Assembly: GCA_036346395.1 (NCBI GenBank)
Contig: CM070599.1
Coordinates: 39,175,232-39,239,231 of the forward strand
Source of the DNA: Hsuehochloa calcarea
Taxonomy: Eukaryota > Streptophyta > Magnoliopsida > Poales > Poaceae
Reading direction: 5' to 3'
DNA length: 64,000 nucleotides
A program made the position numbers and the translations under genes. The notes beneath the pieces are model-generated. The model was not told the origin of the DNA and did not search any database. It worked only from the letters and a program-made list of their open reading frames with translations. Below, piece by piece: positions 24,251 to 35,757 of this stretch; position 1 is the first letter of the stretch; each line of letters opens with the position of its first letter.

Positions 24251-25417
24251 TTGAAAAGTTGTTGCTGTGCTCTGTCAGGATAATCAGAAGTTCCAGCATT
24301 GTATGTGCGGAAGTTCCGATTATCGGACGCTCCGGAATCTCGGTGGAACGTTTTTTCCAGAGAAGCACCATTTTGGGACTTAGCCAAAATTTAGAGGGAC
24401 TTGGTTGGTGGTAGTTCCGCACTAAAATTCAAACGGCTAGTTTCTCGTCTGAAATAGCCGTTGCTGTGCTTTTCTCTAAGGTGCGGTAGTTCCGGCCTAT
24501 ACATGGCGGAACTTTCGATTTCCCTGATTTTTCAGGGGTTTGTCTCCCAACGGCTAGTTTTTGAGTGTGGGTTATATATAGCCACATTGGCCGGTTGGGA
24601 AAGGTTGCTGGTGCTATTGTTAAGTGATATACTCATTCTTGGAGCTAAGAGCAAGCCTCTATTCTCTTTTGTGCATGTGTTGCACTTGGTGAGATTAGAG
24701 AGTAAACCCTAAGTGCATGTGTTGCCTTAGGTAGTGGATTGTGTATCCACGTGAGCGTTGACACTTGATTAGTTCATGTGAAAGTTTGGATTCGTTACTC
24801 TTGGTGCTTGCCGACACCTAGACGATGTGGAGGCGTCGTGCCCGGTGATCTTCTCAAGAAGCTTGTGAGAAGGCCCGGCGTGTTGTGAGTGGTTTGGTGC
24901 TCGCCATCTCCGGAGTGGAGGAAGAGCAACCCTAGTGGAGCGAGGTGTTGGTTCGGTTTGGAACCGGTCCAAGTGTTGGACTTACCTCAGAGGTGTTGGC
25001 TTAATTAGTGGAGCCGGTCCAACGTGGTTGGGCTTACCTCAACGTGGATTATGGGAGACCGGCAAGTCTCCGAACACCACGGTAAAACATATTTGTGTCC
25101 ATCTTGTTTTACTTGTGCTTTACTTTGAGCAATTTACATTACATGCTTTAATTGCTTATATATCATTGTTTGATTGCTCTCTTGTATTGTTGGTGCACTT
25201 AGTTGAGCCTAGTGGATTTAGGTTTTAATTGTACAAAACCGGTTGTTATTAACTTTCGCATTATTAATTGGTTTAGCGCGAAAGATTTTTAAAAACCGCC
25301 TATTCACCCCCCTCTAGTCGGCCACCTCGATCTTACAACCCCAGGTATGCAACCTCGAGACCCTCTATGCATTCCGAGCTAGTCCCATATCAGTAGCTAG
25401 CTCACACAGTTGCACAT

Positions 25418-25528
25418 ACAACAAAGAGACTAATGAAGCAGACAAAGTAATATTAATAGCGACACAATGTTATCATATCCATACAACAAAGGGACTAATG
25501 AAGCAGACAAAGTAATATTAATAGCGGC
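25418..25528. repeat. 65-bp tandem duplication near the 3' end of the inverted LTR
   Basis: ACAACAAAGRGACTAATGAA and the following ~26 bases occur at 25,418-25,463 and again at 25,483-25,528, with two substitutions. The duplicated segment is near the terminal part of the minus-oriented solo LTR. Confidence 0.85.
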
Positions 25529-28363
25529 AAAAGGACCTTATGGTCAAGTCTTACAAAGGTTGCCACGTAGGGTTTAGCATCAAAAGATAACTTGCAACGG
25601 AAACCAACATATCTCGTGGAGGCCAATCGACCTTCCCACAGGCAATCGAATGGGGGACGCATCCTAATTCGCATAGTCTTCAAAGTACTCCTCCTCGTAA
25701 ACTCGGTGTTCCCTGATTCTTCTGCGGGGACTAATCAACAAGTGACGTATAGCTATGAGTACATAGAGTACTCAACAAGTCGTAGGAAAATATATGTAAA
25801 TAGTATTCATGCAAGGCTTGAACAAGGATAACTTTATATTTAATTTGTAGAAAGTAGTATTGACATTATATACAATAGTTAGATTGCAAAGCATTGTTTA
25901 AAATATTAATACATAAATAATCAAGTTCTTTGAAACAAATAGTGAACACCCTGTTCACTTTCCAACCATCAACCACATCTAGATCGCTATCCCAACCAAA
26001 CTATTTCAATATTTTTATGAAAATCTACCCCTCTAGTGAAATCATAAGGCATTGTCCATAACCGGGGACACAGCTATTCGAATCAATTTTAACACTTTGC
26101 AGAGGTTATAAAACTTGACCCACAAGACACAACTTCTCTAGTTTGCTTGGTATCTGTTGATACCACCACTCACTACCTTAGGTAACAGTCTGGAGCACGT
26201 GATAAGGCCTTTACAAAGCTCCTTTTTGACTCGATTCTGCTGGCTAAGGATTAGCCATCTTGGCCCCCTCTTGCGTCGCTCATCAACCAAAACAGAAACG
26301 ACTCACAACATTACTAATTAGTTGCCCAGGTCCACCCCATAATGGACTTATGGTTGCACGGTATAACCCAGTTCAATGGCTTACGAGGTTAAGTCCTTAA
26401 AGACTACTCTGGTAAGGCAACCACATCCCAAAGTGCTTCCTGCACCCCCTTTACTGTACGATCACTCGCCATGGTACAACATCTTTTGACAACAGTGGTC
26501 GCGCCACAATTCCATCTTTCATTAAGTCAAGTTTAAATACTTAAGCATCTGATCATGGCTTCCATCGCGACTAAGCAAGGCTAAGCATAATACACACCCA
26601 TGTTGGTATTACAATAATATCCAACTAATATTAACCCATCCTATAGTGTCCTAGGATTTATGTTATTCAAGATAACATGTCAATAGCAATTATCCAAGGT
26701 GGCATAATGACAAATGGGTATTTAAGTAGTCCCGAAAGTATTTTTATGCAACTAGCCATGCGTGTTGATATAAAATAATATAATTTTATAAAATGGGTAC
26801 AACATGATCAAAGGTCTACGACTTGCCTTCGTTGAAGAGTTGAGTTGCGTCGGTCGTCGGGTTGAAGAATTCTTCCGAAACGCCGGAATCTATACGTGAG
26901 AAAAGAACAAAATAAATACAATAATACAAAATAAAATCCAAAAATTACCAAACTAGAACCAAATTAAAGGTACTAATTTTAGATGAATATAGAAATCTGA
27001 ATCACTCAAACCGGAGTTCGGGTGAAGAAGATATGACCTTTGGAAGTTTGAAAACACATAAAATGAAGAAAATAAGGATTTTTTGATTTATTTTTCTAAA
27101 GGAAAATTGGTTTATTGGGTCATACTCACGTCAACAGGGGATTTTAATTTTCAGCCGAATTATTTTTCAAAAGGAAAAGGGATGAGTCGCTGACAGGTGA
27201 GCCCCACATCCTATATGGACTGGGTCCACAGGAGGGCACCAGTCCAGGGTGGACCTGGCGCACGAAACAATGCTATGGCACGCGCTAGCGCAAGGCACCA
27301 CGCTGGCGCTAACGTGGCTGGCACGCGTGCGCTAGGGTGGAGCTGGCACTGCGGTGGCACCGAGGTGGCGCACCACATCGGCGGCTGAGCGGTGGCCCTC
27401 GGGGCTCGACGATGGTCGGCGAATGGCGAGGAGATGGCCAGCGGCAAGGGCACCAGCAGCTAGAGGGGAGCAAGGCAAATTCGGCGCACGATCTCGTCGA
27501 CGAGGAGAGGCGGAGCGGCCGGCGGCGAGAGGAGGAAGCGGCGGTGGCGACAGCCAAAGGCAGCGGTGGCGCTTGGGCAGGCTTCCAGGGGTAGGGAGGC
27601 GCGCACGAGGTGGCCCGTGCTCTTGGGATGCCGGGGGTGTGGTCGACGTTGTCGGAGGAGGCGTGGCGGCGGCGCTGCTCGGCGGCCGACGACAAAGAGC
27701 TCAAAATACGGCTGGAGGAGAGCGAGAGAGAGAGAGAGAGAGAGGGGAGGAGGGGGAAGAGAGAGGGGCTCTCAGGGCTCCTGATGCTCCCTTTTATACA
27801 GCGCGGGGAGGGCCGAACGACGAGATGGGCAGCGATGGTTTTTGTGGAGCTCGGGACTGGCGCGGCCTGGGGGAGGGAGCGGGTGGCGGCAGCGGGCGCG
27901 GCGGAAGTCCGTGCATTGAATGCGCACGTTTTGGTAATAGCGACGCACAGTATGGGAGCAAGTGAGCCGACGAAAATGCGTTTCCAGTCGCCCTACCACA
28001 CTCCATCTCGAAGAGGTGAGTTATGTACAATTTACATCCTGATTATGTATTTGGCCTGATGTTCTGCTAATATCATGCAATTGTCTAGCCTGTCTCGCGG
28101 AACATGGATGACTTTGACACTCATCGCTGCCGTGGGTAGTCACGAGACAAGGGGAAGGGGCTGATACGACCGGAAGAATAATTTCGATCCTCCTTTATTC
28201 CGATTCCAAAAATACAGCGTGTGTACCCTAGGTGTAACAAACCACGCACCACATTTAATTCGCAAATTACGAGGTGCATTCCTAAATTTCATCAAATTTA
28301 TTTTTCAAAATTTAGATTGCAACTCCATATGAAATGTCAAACTCATGTGACTCCACATGAAAT

Positions 28364-28749
28364 ATGCATACAAATATAACACAACAAAAGCGCATAATAT
28401 CTACACAATACAATTACACACGGGATATAATATGGCTTACTCGTCTGAGCCACTCTCTGCTCGCTACGTCTACGCTGTGTGCACATCCTGGTTGTCTTGT
28501 GGGATACGTTAACCGGTCCAGAGCGCGTGTGTCGGTTCGGAAAAGGGTACGGAGACCGCTGAGTGGGCTGAGGTGCATCAGCAGGCTGGCTCTAGCCTAG
28601 CTAAGTCTGTCTAATGTCAATGTCGTCCAGCTGAGTCATCCAAACTGGTTACCACCTGCAATCATGTCATTAATGAAGGAATCAAGAAATCCAAACACGG
28701 ATCGTCCACCCCTAGGTACGATTTCTACAAGTCCCTTGGTGCGGAGGAG
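28364..28749. other. MULE interior, no readable coding
   Basis: Sequence between the inverted solo LTR and the first recognisable residues of the plant-mobile-domain pseudogene. It should contain the junction of the two convergent MULE genes. No domain was recognised on either strand. Confidence 0.4.
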
Positions 28750-30421
28750 CTTTGGCCTAGACTGTGCGATGCGTCAGTGACCCCAGAGGAGCTCTGCCCT
28801 TGGTATGGTACTCTGTACTGGTCAACGTACCACAAGGGCGGGTACCCTGGGTGACACGGTCCAAACCCTCGCACCGTGTATTACTCCCTAACAGTAGCTG
28901 GGATGGTCGTATACTTATCGGTTGATAGATGGGCATCACTTCCACGATCAACTGAAGGTTGCAAGATCAATGAGTGACGGAGCCTCTCCTGGTGCGTCAC
29001 CTGCTCCAGATGCTCTGGTGGAGGGTGGGTTACTCTTGTGCACGGCTGTGGTACGTACCACTAGATGTACTGATCGTATGTTGGTACGTCATACGGTGGT
29101 TGTTCCTGTAGGACCTTGATATACGTCGTCACCGTCCAAGCTGTAACCCACTCATGCTAGACTGCTTGCCAGTCCTCAGCATGTCGGCCCGCCTCAATTG
29201 CCTGCATTCGAGAAGGATTGATATTAGAACAGCGGATGTAGGTATGAAGTGTAAACATTACTCAAATGGAGTTAGATTCACAAGTTGATGGCTCGCTGAA
29301 GGATCCTGCCGTTGAGAGGGGGCACAAGCTTGTACAAATCGAACTGTCGCATTACGCACTGCAGCGTGTAAGGCTACACCATATAGGTAAACACCAGGTG
29401 GCAGGTCATTGCCCATAATTCGGCGTCCTGCGCGCACTGCACGGATAGTCCATGTGACGCTACCATTTTCACGAAATCTAGGTTCTGTAGAGCCCATATG
29501 ATGTCGTTGTCATGCAACGACTTGAACTCATTGTGAAACAATGAGTAGCACCTCATTGGTCTGTCCTTGACCTAGCGTAACTGGACAGTAGTCCACTGGT
29601 AGCCCATAGTGGGTCCACCTATCTGGTGTGCAACTCGGGGTACGGGTGCACTGCTTTCCCGAAGGAGGGCCATCCAATTGGGAAATGCTCCCAACTCCAC
29701 AGTTGCAAGAGCACGTAGCAGACAACAAAGACCGGTGTCGCGCTATGAAGCATCACACAACCCCCTATTTATGTGGTATAAAGGACGACTGATCCCCAAT
29801 TGTACTGAGGTATCGCCCAAGCCTCTACGTCGGCCAAAGACTCGACGATGCAGATGAAGCTGGGGTACACCCAATCGTCCTGTGTGGTGGAAAATAGGGT
29901 CAAACCCAAGAGATAAAGAAGGTAAGAGATGAGGTGCGTCCTAGCAACCTCGGCTGGGCACTGACTAAAATTCCTCAGCCATGTCTGAGGAACACCACGG
30001 GTAGTGTACAGGATAGGTATGCCTGACCGATGCCCCAATCGGGCCTTCCAGTCCGCTGGCGGATAGCCTAGAACAAGTGGCTCACCCCTGATCGGGAGAC
30101 CGATCAAGAACAAGATATCTTGGTAAGTGACCGTCATCTCTCACTACTGAAAGTGGAAAGTTTGCGTCTCGGGTCTCCACATGTTGACAAGTGTTGACAT
30201 CAGACTGTCGTCCAGGGTGAAGTAGCGTCCGACCGAGAGCAGCCTCATAAAGGGCAACAAGCCTGTGTCCGAAAGGATTGAGACATAGTGAGAGACGAGC
30301 TGCCAGTAATGCCTCTCAGATCAAAGCACGAGGGGTGGGGGCCATCCGTGTCCCTGGTGATCCACAACTTGCACCGGTGATGCTCTTCGTAGAAGGGTTC
30401 CAGTACCTCCGGTAGAGACAT
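28750..30421 (-). pseudogene. plant mobile domain (PMD) protein, transposon type, broken
   Basis: PMD proteins occur in plant MULEs and, domesticated, as MAIN/MAIL nuclear proteins; their function in transposons is not settled. The ATG at 30,421 opens MSLPEVLEPFYEEH. After a shift the frame reads HYWQLVSHYVS, GLLPFMRLLSVGRYFTLDD and ETQTFHFQ, a stop, then EMTVTYQDILFLIGLPIRGE: the PMD hallmark of a H/G-E-M-T-x-T-xx-D segment followed by LGLPI. It continues with W..RLGH, RTHLISYLLYLLG.TLF and YPSFICIVESLADVEAWA (29,769-30,137). Further frames down to about 29,258 supply the C-terminal PMD text with MRQF. Stops and shifts make it a pseudogene. It points toward the transposase gene of the same element. 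Confidence 0.8.
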
Positions 30422-30439
30422 GATTTACAAGAGATGAAA

Positions 30440-31060
30440 GACACAAATTATTAGTGAATAAATTAATAATGATGATGATTTACTAGAAATTAAAAATTAA
30501 GACTAAATACAGACAACAAATTAATATACACTAATTTACAACGACCAAATTAAGTACGATTAATTAAATATGACCAATTAATTAATACTTAATTAATTAT
30601 GACATAATAATTATGATTAATTAAGTACGACTAAATTAATAAAAGTAATTAAATACTACTAAATTAATTAGCAATAATTAATTACCACAAATGAATTACA
30701 AATAAAGAATTACGACTTAATAATGACAACTAGATTGTTTATGACTAAATTATTTTACGATAAATTAAATACTACTAAATTAATTAAGACTAATTAATTA
30801 CCACATATTAATTGCAAATAAAGAATTACGACTTAATAAGGGCACTAAATAAATTACAACTTAATAAAGTAACTAAAATTAATTACAACTGACTAACTAT
30901 GATAAAATTAATTATGACTAATTAAGTATGACTAATATATTAAGTCTTTATTAACTACGATGTATTAATTCCAACTAATTAATTACCTACAACCTAATTA
31001 ATTAGAAATAATTAACTAACACAGATGTAATTACGACTAAATTAGTTACGCCTAAATATC
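30440..31060. repeat. right AT-rich subterminal repeat block (TAATTACCAC type)
   Basis: Degenerate repeats of AATTAATTACGACTAAATTA and TAATTACCACA, the reverse-complement vocabulary of the block at 16,940-17,400. It begins directly upstream of the PMD start codon, so it would also be the promoter-side leader of that gene. Confidence 0.7.
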
Positions 31061-31119
31061 GATTATATGATGTTAGCAGAACGAAAGGTCAAATACATAA
31101 TCTGAATATTTTACGATGC

Positions 31120-31385
31120 ACCCGGGCAGAAGCGTGTGGGCTGGGAGGAGAGGAGAGGCGTGCGGGGGCGGTCGGGTACAACATGCGCGGCTCGGGGAGG
31201 AGGGAGGCGGCACGAAGGCGTGGCCGGAGGAGGAGGAGGTGACGGGCACAGACTCGCGGGGCGGCCAGGTGGAGTCCCAGGAGGCCGAGGGCGGACAGGT
31301 GGAGTCCCAGGTTGGCGTACGACAAGCCGCATGGCCGCACCCGTACACCTCCTCTCCTCTCCTCCTACCTGCCCGAGCTCGGAGG
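31120..31385. repeat. right GC-rich subterminal block with a 30-bp tandem pair
   Basis: Very GC-rich. The unit GCGGMCAGGTGGAGTCCCAG plus 10 bases is repeated at 31,261-31,290 and 31,291-31,320. Its complement contains CCACCTGTCCG, shared with the left GC-rich block at about 16,830. Open frames here are composition artefacts. Confidence 0.65.
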
Positions 31386-32176
31386 TGCGTCGTACGAGGA
31401 TCGGAGGTGAAAACGTTGTGTGTATAGCACTCATTGAGATAAGATTGCGCAAAATCGGTGGTTAAGCAAAGAGGACAACAAATCTATTACGAAAACAAAA
31501 GTACTTTGCCGAGGGCGTCCAATACAGGAGAGAAGGGATCACATTCTTGCTTCCTTCGTTAACAAGGCTGTTCTTAGTCTTTCGCTTGTGACCATACGCA
31601 ATGCTACATGTCTTTTCTCCGTGTAGTGACCACAGTTGACTAGTAATATTTCTCGCTGTGTGGTGCGTATCAAAGGTGAATAGTACTGGAACAGCTATGT
31701 GTGGACCACGAACCCGAATCCGATTCCTCAAGGATTGCAGGTAGAAGAGTTGCTCTGGGTCTATCCTACGGAAGACAAGAAGAAACGAAACCGATAACGT
31801 TGAAAAGAGGCCGGGGATTTCACAAGATGAGCCTAATTTTGAAGCCCACGCATGAATTCTCAAGGAGTTTGCCAAGCCTATCTATGTGTGTTCGAGTAAC
31901 ACGCACACTTAATCCAATCCAGCAAATTACCGCAATGAGGTCAAATGGAGAGGCCCAATGTTCGATCCGGCCTGTAATTCGAAGTTTTGGCCCAACATAA
32001 GCCTATCTTTTATCGGAAAAGAATAGACCATCGTGTTCGCTCTGTCACTCGGACGCTACCAGAAACACGAGCGTATCGATCCAAACAAACAAAATGGAAA
32101 TGCATAAAATCTAACGTGCTTTGCGGCTTGTCAAATTAGCATTGAAAGATTCCGAAGAAGCGTTAAAGGTCTCACT
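31386..32176. other. no gene recognised
   Basis: Mixed-composition DNA between the MULE end and the third copia. The 137-codon minus frame at 31,875-31,462 has no recognisable domain. The right MULE terminus and target duplication should lie near 31,400 but were not identified. Confidence 0.4.
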
Positions 32177-32181
32177 GCATT

Positions 32182-32232
<51 letters not shown>

Positions 32233-32420
32233 TATATACATGTTGCGAGTTAGAAGAGATAAATTCTATCTATACAAAAAGACTACAAAAGACATGTTCT
32301 ATCTATACAAGAGATATTGTTGGTTTAAGAATAGTGGCAATATCCGAAAGTATAGGAAGAGATCAACCAACCGAAGGAAGGTGATAGGTGCGTATGGAAA
32401 GATAACAATACGTGCTAACA
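32177..32420 (-). repeat. short 3' LTR of the third copia, with (CT)n(CA)n tract
   Basis: On the minus strand the LTR would begin TGTTAGCACG at 32,420, shortly after the end of the RNase H coding region, and extend to about 32,177-32,181. It contains a CT run of about 28 bp joined to a CA run (32,185-32,232). The TGTTAG start is typical for copia. The left end is not certain because no second LTR is available for comparison. Confidence 0.55.
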
Positions 32421-32469
32421 CGCCCATGCAGTCTCAATGTCAGCCGACCGAATGAACATTGAGACTGTA

Positions 32470-33309
32470 ATGAAAATTGACGAAAAGTGACTATAGCAAT
32501 CCCTTGGTGAAGATGTTGGTAAACTGTGACGTCGAGGGAACATGAAGAACCCGAATATGTCCCAAAGCCACCTTGTCGTGAACAAAATGGAGATCAATCT
32601 CGGTATATTTAGTACATTGATGTTTCACCAGATTGGTGGTTATATAAACAGCACTAACATTATCGCAGAACACAACGGTGGTTTTGGACAACGGACGGTG
32701 CAACTCCGGAAGAAGTTGTCGAAGCCAAATAGCTTCAGCAACAGCATTGGCAACGACGCGATACTCAGCCTCTGCACTAGAACGAGAAATAGTAGTTAGG
32801 CGTTTACAGGACTATGACACTAAGTTCTCTTCGAGGAAGAGACGGTAACCGGACGTAGAACGACGTGTGTCGGGGCAACCAGCCCAATCAGCATCACTGT
32901 AGGAAATCAAGGTGTCCATGGAAGAAGTGGTGATGCGCAGACCATAGGAGAGAGTACCCTACATGTAGCGAAGAACACATTTTCAATAGGTTGAGATGAC
33001 AGTCACACGAATCATGCATATATGTAAGCAAATCTGTTATACGACATACGCGATGTCAGGACGAGTGAAAGTGAGATACCGAAGGGCACCGGCAATGCTA
33101 CAATATTCGGTTGGATCATCAATCGGAGGACCAATAGTGGAACGAAGGTTGGGTGAGGTGCCAATGGGTGTGCAGGATGGTTTGCACGAAGCCATGCCAG
33201 CATGGTCAAGTAGCTCAACGACATGGGTAGCTTGTGACAAGAGTAGACCGGTAGTGTACCGAGTAACAATAATACCCAGAAAATGATGGAGATCACCAAG
33301 ACCGGTCAT
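32470..33309 (-). pseudogene. copia RT C-terminus and RNase H
   Basis: 33,309-33,037 reads GLGDLHHFLGI..., HAGMASCKPSCTPI and a RPDIAY-V segment: the RT connection that precedes RNase H. 32,900-32,470 gives DADWAGCPDTRRSTSGY, SSAEAEYR and then TVVFCDNVSAVYI, HVPSTSQFTNIFTKGL, the RNase H core and the usual C-terminal copia signature. RNase H degrades the RNA strand of the RNA:DNA hybrid. The acidic residues of DADW, AEAEY and CDN look conserved, but stops and shifts separate the parts. Confidence 0.85.
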
Positions 33310-33321
33310 AGCAATTTCGGA

Positions 33322-33908
33322 TCAGAGAGGCCAAATAATGCGTGAGAGGAGAGAGGTAGATGACGTTGTGAGAATTATACCATCTACGTATAAGAGGAGG
33401 TATGCGGTACCGAGGCTACTATGCAAAATAAAGACGGAGGTGTCAGATTTAGAGCAAGAAAACACGAGGGAGTTAATAAAAGACGCAAAGAGAGTGTACC
33501 AAGCTCGTGGAGCTTGTTTGAGACTGTATAGGGAATGGTTCAAATGACACACATGAGACGGGCAGGAAGGATCAATGAAACCCGAAGGTTGATGACTATG
33601 CACGACCTCAGAAAGATGTCCATGAAGGAAAGAATTTTTGACGTCGATTTGATGAATAGGCCATCTCAACGGATGGTGGCTGGTTTGACAACCGAACTGA
33701 ACGTTTCATCGAAATCGACACTAGGTTGTTGGGAAAAACTGCGTAAAACCCAGCAAGCCTTGTAGCGAGCAAGAGTACCATTTGGGTGCAACTTATGCCA
33801 AAAAATCCATTTACCAGAAAAATGTTGGAATGAGAAGGGGGAGGCACAAGATCTCATGTTTGGCTGGAGAGAAGAGATTAAAATTCGTCCACCATGGTGG
33901 CGTGCCAA
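33322..33908 (-). pseudogene. copia reverse transcriptase core, YVDD changed to YVDG
   Basis: 33,908-33,666 encodes the first RT blocks (W.FWHKLHPNGTLARYKACWV, PSVDFDETFSSVVKPATIR). 33,669-33,322 continues with QIDVKNSFLHGHLSE, SLYSLKQAPRAWY and AYLLLYVDGIIL. The catalytic motif is normally YVDD; here the second aspartate is glycine (GGT). RT copies element RNA into DNA. With the catalytic aspartate missing and a frame break at 33,666 the enzyme is inactive. Confidence 0.88.
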
Positions 33909-34448
33909 TTCTGATCTTGTAAGTCACCGCGGACGGACTTTGGAATAGGAGAAATATTAGTGGAGACAGTGACAAGAAGATTGAGTTTGTCACGAGGTGG
34001 AACACGAATACCAAATTGAAGTTGAGTGCCATATGAATGCGACAGTGCTGCAACGGCAGGAAAAGAAGATAATGCGGCGGGGAGGATGGCATCGTCAGCT
34101 GGAAGCACAGGAGGTGCTGCCACAGCAGGAAAAGGAGCGACCGCAGCTGGCACGATAGGAAAAGGAGTGACAGGCGCAGGATGCATTGTCGCGATAGGTG
34201 CGGTAGGACCTATCGGAGCAGCAGGCACGATCAGTGCGGGATGCGCTACCATGGCAGGGGCGCTCGGCAGGTGCAAAGGGTGGAATTGTCGTGGCAGGAT
34301 CGACAGGAGAGGTAGAGGTGGTCAGTGCTAGAAGGGTTGCCGCGGCAGGAGCAGCAGGGATGATCTGCATGTGAGGCATTGTCGCGGCAGAGGAAGAAAC
34401 ATCATCAGAAGCTGAGAGAAGGAAATCATAGGCGTCTGTGGACGGAGG

Positions 34449-35300
34449 TCAGGAAGAGGCAAAAGGGAAGATGTGTTCATCGAATACCACTTGATGGGAA
34501 GTGATAATTCCACAAGTGGTAAGGTATATGCAGCGGTAGCCCTTATGGTTGAGAGGGTAGCCAAGGAACACACATGCGATGGAGCGGGGAGAAAGTTTGT
34601 GTTTCACAGTGGTGGAGGTGTTCGGGTAGCAAAGGCAACCGAATACACTGAGATGGGAATAAGATGGTGGAGTATGAAACAAGGCATGAAACACAGTGAA
34701 AAATCTAAGGTTTTGGTGGGTAGAAAATTCAGGAGATAAGTTGTTGTATGTTGGGATTCAACCCAATAAGGAGGCGGCATGCATGATTGAAATAGGAGTG
34801 ATCGAACAATGTCGTTCACAGTGCAAATAATACGCTCAAACTCGTCGTTTTGTCGAGAAGTATGTGGACAAGAAAATCGAAGGTGGATGCCGCGCGAGGT
34901 AGTGAAGTGATGGAGAGCATGGTTGTCAAATTCGCCACCATTGTTGCATTGGATGGTGCGAAGAACGGTGGAGAACTGGGTGGCAACGTAGGCATGAAAA
35001 TTAGATAAAATTGTGAAAGCTTCTTATTTTAAATGAAGTGGAAAAGTCCATAAGTAATGTGTGAAATCACCCAATATCATGAGAAAATACTTATAACCAG
35101 AAACGCTCACCACTCGTGATGTCCAAAGATCACAATGAATTAACTCAAAGGGCTCACCACTCGTGATGTCCAAAGATCACAATGAATTAACTCAAAGGGG
35201 CGAGTTGTGTGACTCATATACTTAGAAAAAGGTTAACAAACATGTTGGCCTAATTGACAAGTATAGCACAAAGACTTGTAATTTATTTTGTGGGGACATG
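34449..35300 (-). pseudogene. copia integrase and integrase-RT linker
   Basis: 34,819-34,604 encodes PPYWVESQHTTTYLLNFLP and 34,694-34,449 gives SHLSVFGCLCYPNTSTTVKHKL, then CVFLGYPLNHKGYRC and HVVFDE-like text: the end of the integrase core and the following beta module. The core itself (35,300-34,820) is frame-broken by indels, including a 47-bp tandem duplication. A proline/alanine-rich linker lies at 34,379-33,950. Confidence 0.8.
35106..35199. repeat. perfect 47-bp tandem duplication in the copia integrase
   Basis: The unit CTCACCACTCGTGATGTCCA plus 27 bases occurs twice back to back (35,106-35,152 and 35,153-35,199) without a mismatch. 47 is not a multiple of three, so the duplication by itself shifts the integrase frame. 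Confidence 0.95.
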
Positions 35301-35400
35301 AAATAATAGAGGCACCGGTGAGGTGGTGAAGTGCTGGATGACTGGGATGGCCAAGACGACGATGCCAAAGGACGGTGTTGTCGGAGGAGGTGGCAAGAGC

Positions 35401-35757
35401 TTATGTTGGAGAAGGCCGGAGAGTGTAGAGCTCACCCGAACTATTGCATTTGAGAATTTCTCGCTCAGTCCGAAGATCCTTCCCAGAAAAACCATGAGGG
35501 TAAAATTTGACAACACAATGATTATCTGTGGTAAACTGATGAACAAACACAAGATTTTTGATTAAACGAGGAGTAAAAAGGACATTTTGATGGTAGAGAG
35601 GACGAGTGGAGGTGTTGAAGATGGATTGGCCGGTGCTAGTGATGGGGAGAGTATGACCATTGCCGACCATAATGTGGGAGGAGGAAGGTGGGAAGGGAGA
35701 CACGAAAGTGAGATTACTATAATTGGAGGACATGTGAGCTGTGGTGCCAGTGTCCAT
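35401..35757 (-). pseudogene. copia protease and GAG-pre-integrase
   Basis: Reads MDTGTTAHMSS: the aspartic protease motif DTG with intact catalytic aspartate. This is followed by VGNGHTLPIT, NVLFTPRLIKNLVFVHQFT and DNHCVVKFYPHGFSGKDLRT, the protease end and the GAG-pre-integrase module. It is the most intact stretch of this element (118 codons open). Confidence 0.88.

Larger units (their letters stand above)
22753..25337 (+). mobile_element. copia (SIRE-type) solo LTR, 2.6 kb, TSD ACCCC
   Basis: Starts GAAAGATCTAGACCC, where one expected leading T seems to be missing, and ends CTATTCACCCCCCTCTAGTC...GATCTTACA, the characteristic 3' end of SIRE-type grass copia LTRs. ACCCC occurs on both sides (22,748-22,752; 25,338-25,342), and removing the insert restores a continuous copy of the surrounding inverted LTR. 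About 560 bp at the 5' end is partly repeated: CCATTATGAGTTAATGG occurs at about 22,769 and 23,332. The interior contains two minisatellites and GGAAGTTCC-type dyads. No primer-binding site or pol follows, so it is a solo LTR. Confidence 0.82.
22741..28357 (-). mobile_element. solo LTR of the same 3-kb family, inverted, itself split by a copia LTR
   Basis: On the plus strand it starts TGTCGGGACCCC (22,741), is interrupted at 22,753-25,337, resumes AGGTATGCAACC at 25,343 and ends GACTCCACA at 28,357. Without the interruption it is about 3,027 bp, close to the 3,041 bp of the plus-strand relative. TGAAAT flanks both sides (22,735-22,740 and 28,358-28,363), one base more than the usual 5-bp gypsy duplication. 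In reverse complement it carries the shared phrases CTTGTGGGTCAAG, AACCTCTGCA and CGAATAGC near 26,065-26,125, and an end closely like that of the first solo LTR. No coding. The GC-rich open frames at 27,200-27,970 are LTR sequence. Confidence 0.8.
16130..31400. mobile_element. large nested Mutator-like element (MULE) with mudrA-like and plant-mobile-domain pseudogenes
   Basis: Both ends have the same mirrored architecture: an outer GC-rich block with ~30-45-bp tandem repeats, then an AT-rich block built on GTGGTAATTA (left, plus) or its complement TAATTACCAC (right). Inside lie a MuDR-type transposase pseudogene on the plus strand and a plant-mobile-domain pseudogene on the minus strand, pointing toward each other. 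About 8.7 kb of the 15.3-kb span is later LTR insertions, so the original element would be roughly 6.6 kb. Exact termini, terminal inverted repeats and the 9-bp target duplication expected for MULEs were not resolved by eye. The one-element interpretation is inference from the symmetric repeats and gene content. Confidence 0.6.

Noticed and set aside
27354..28059. Overlapping GC-rich frames of 149-203 codons
   Set aside because: They lie inside the inverted solo LTR, occur on both strands and include a GA microsatellite; no domain.
31073..31465. Six overlapping frames of 83-113 codons
   Set aside because: Products of the GC-rich MULE subterminal block and its 30-bp repeat; no domain on either strand.
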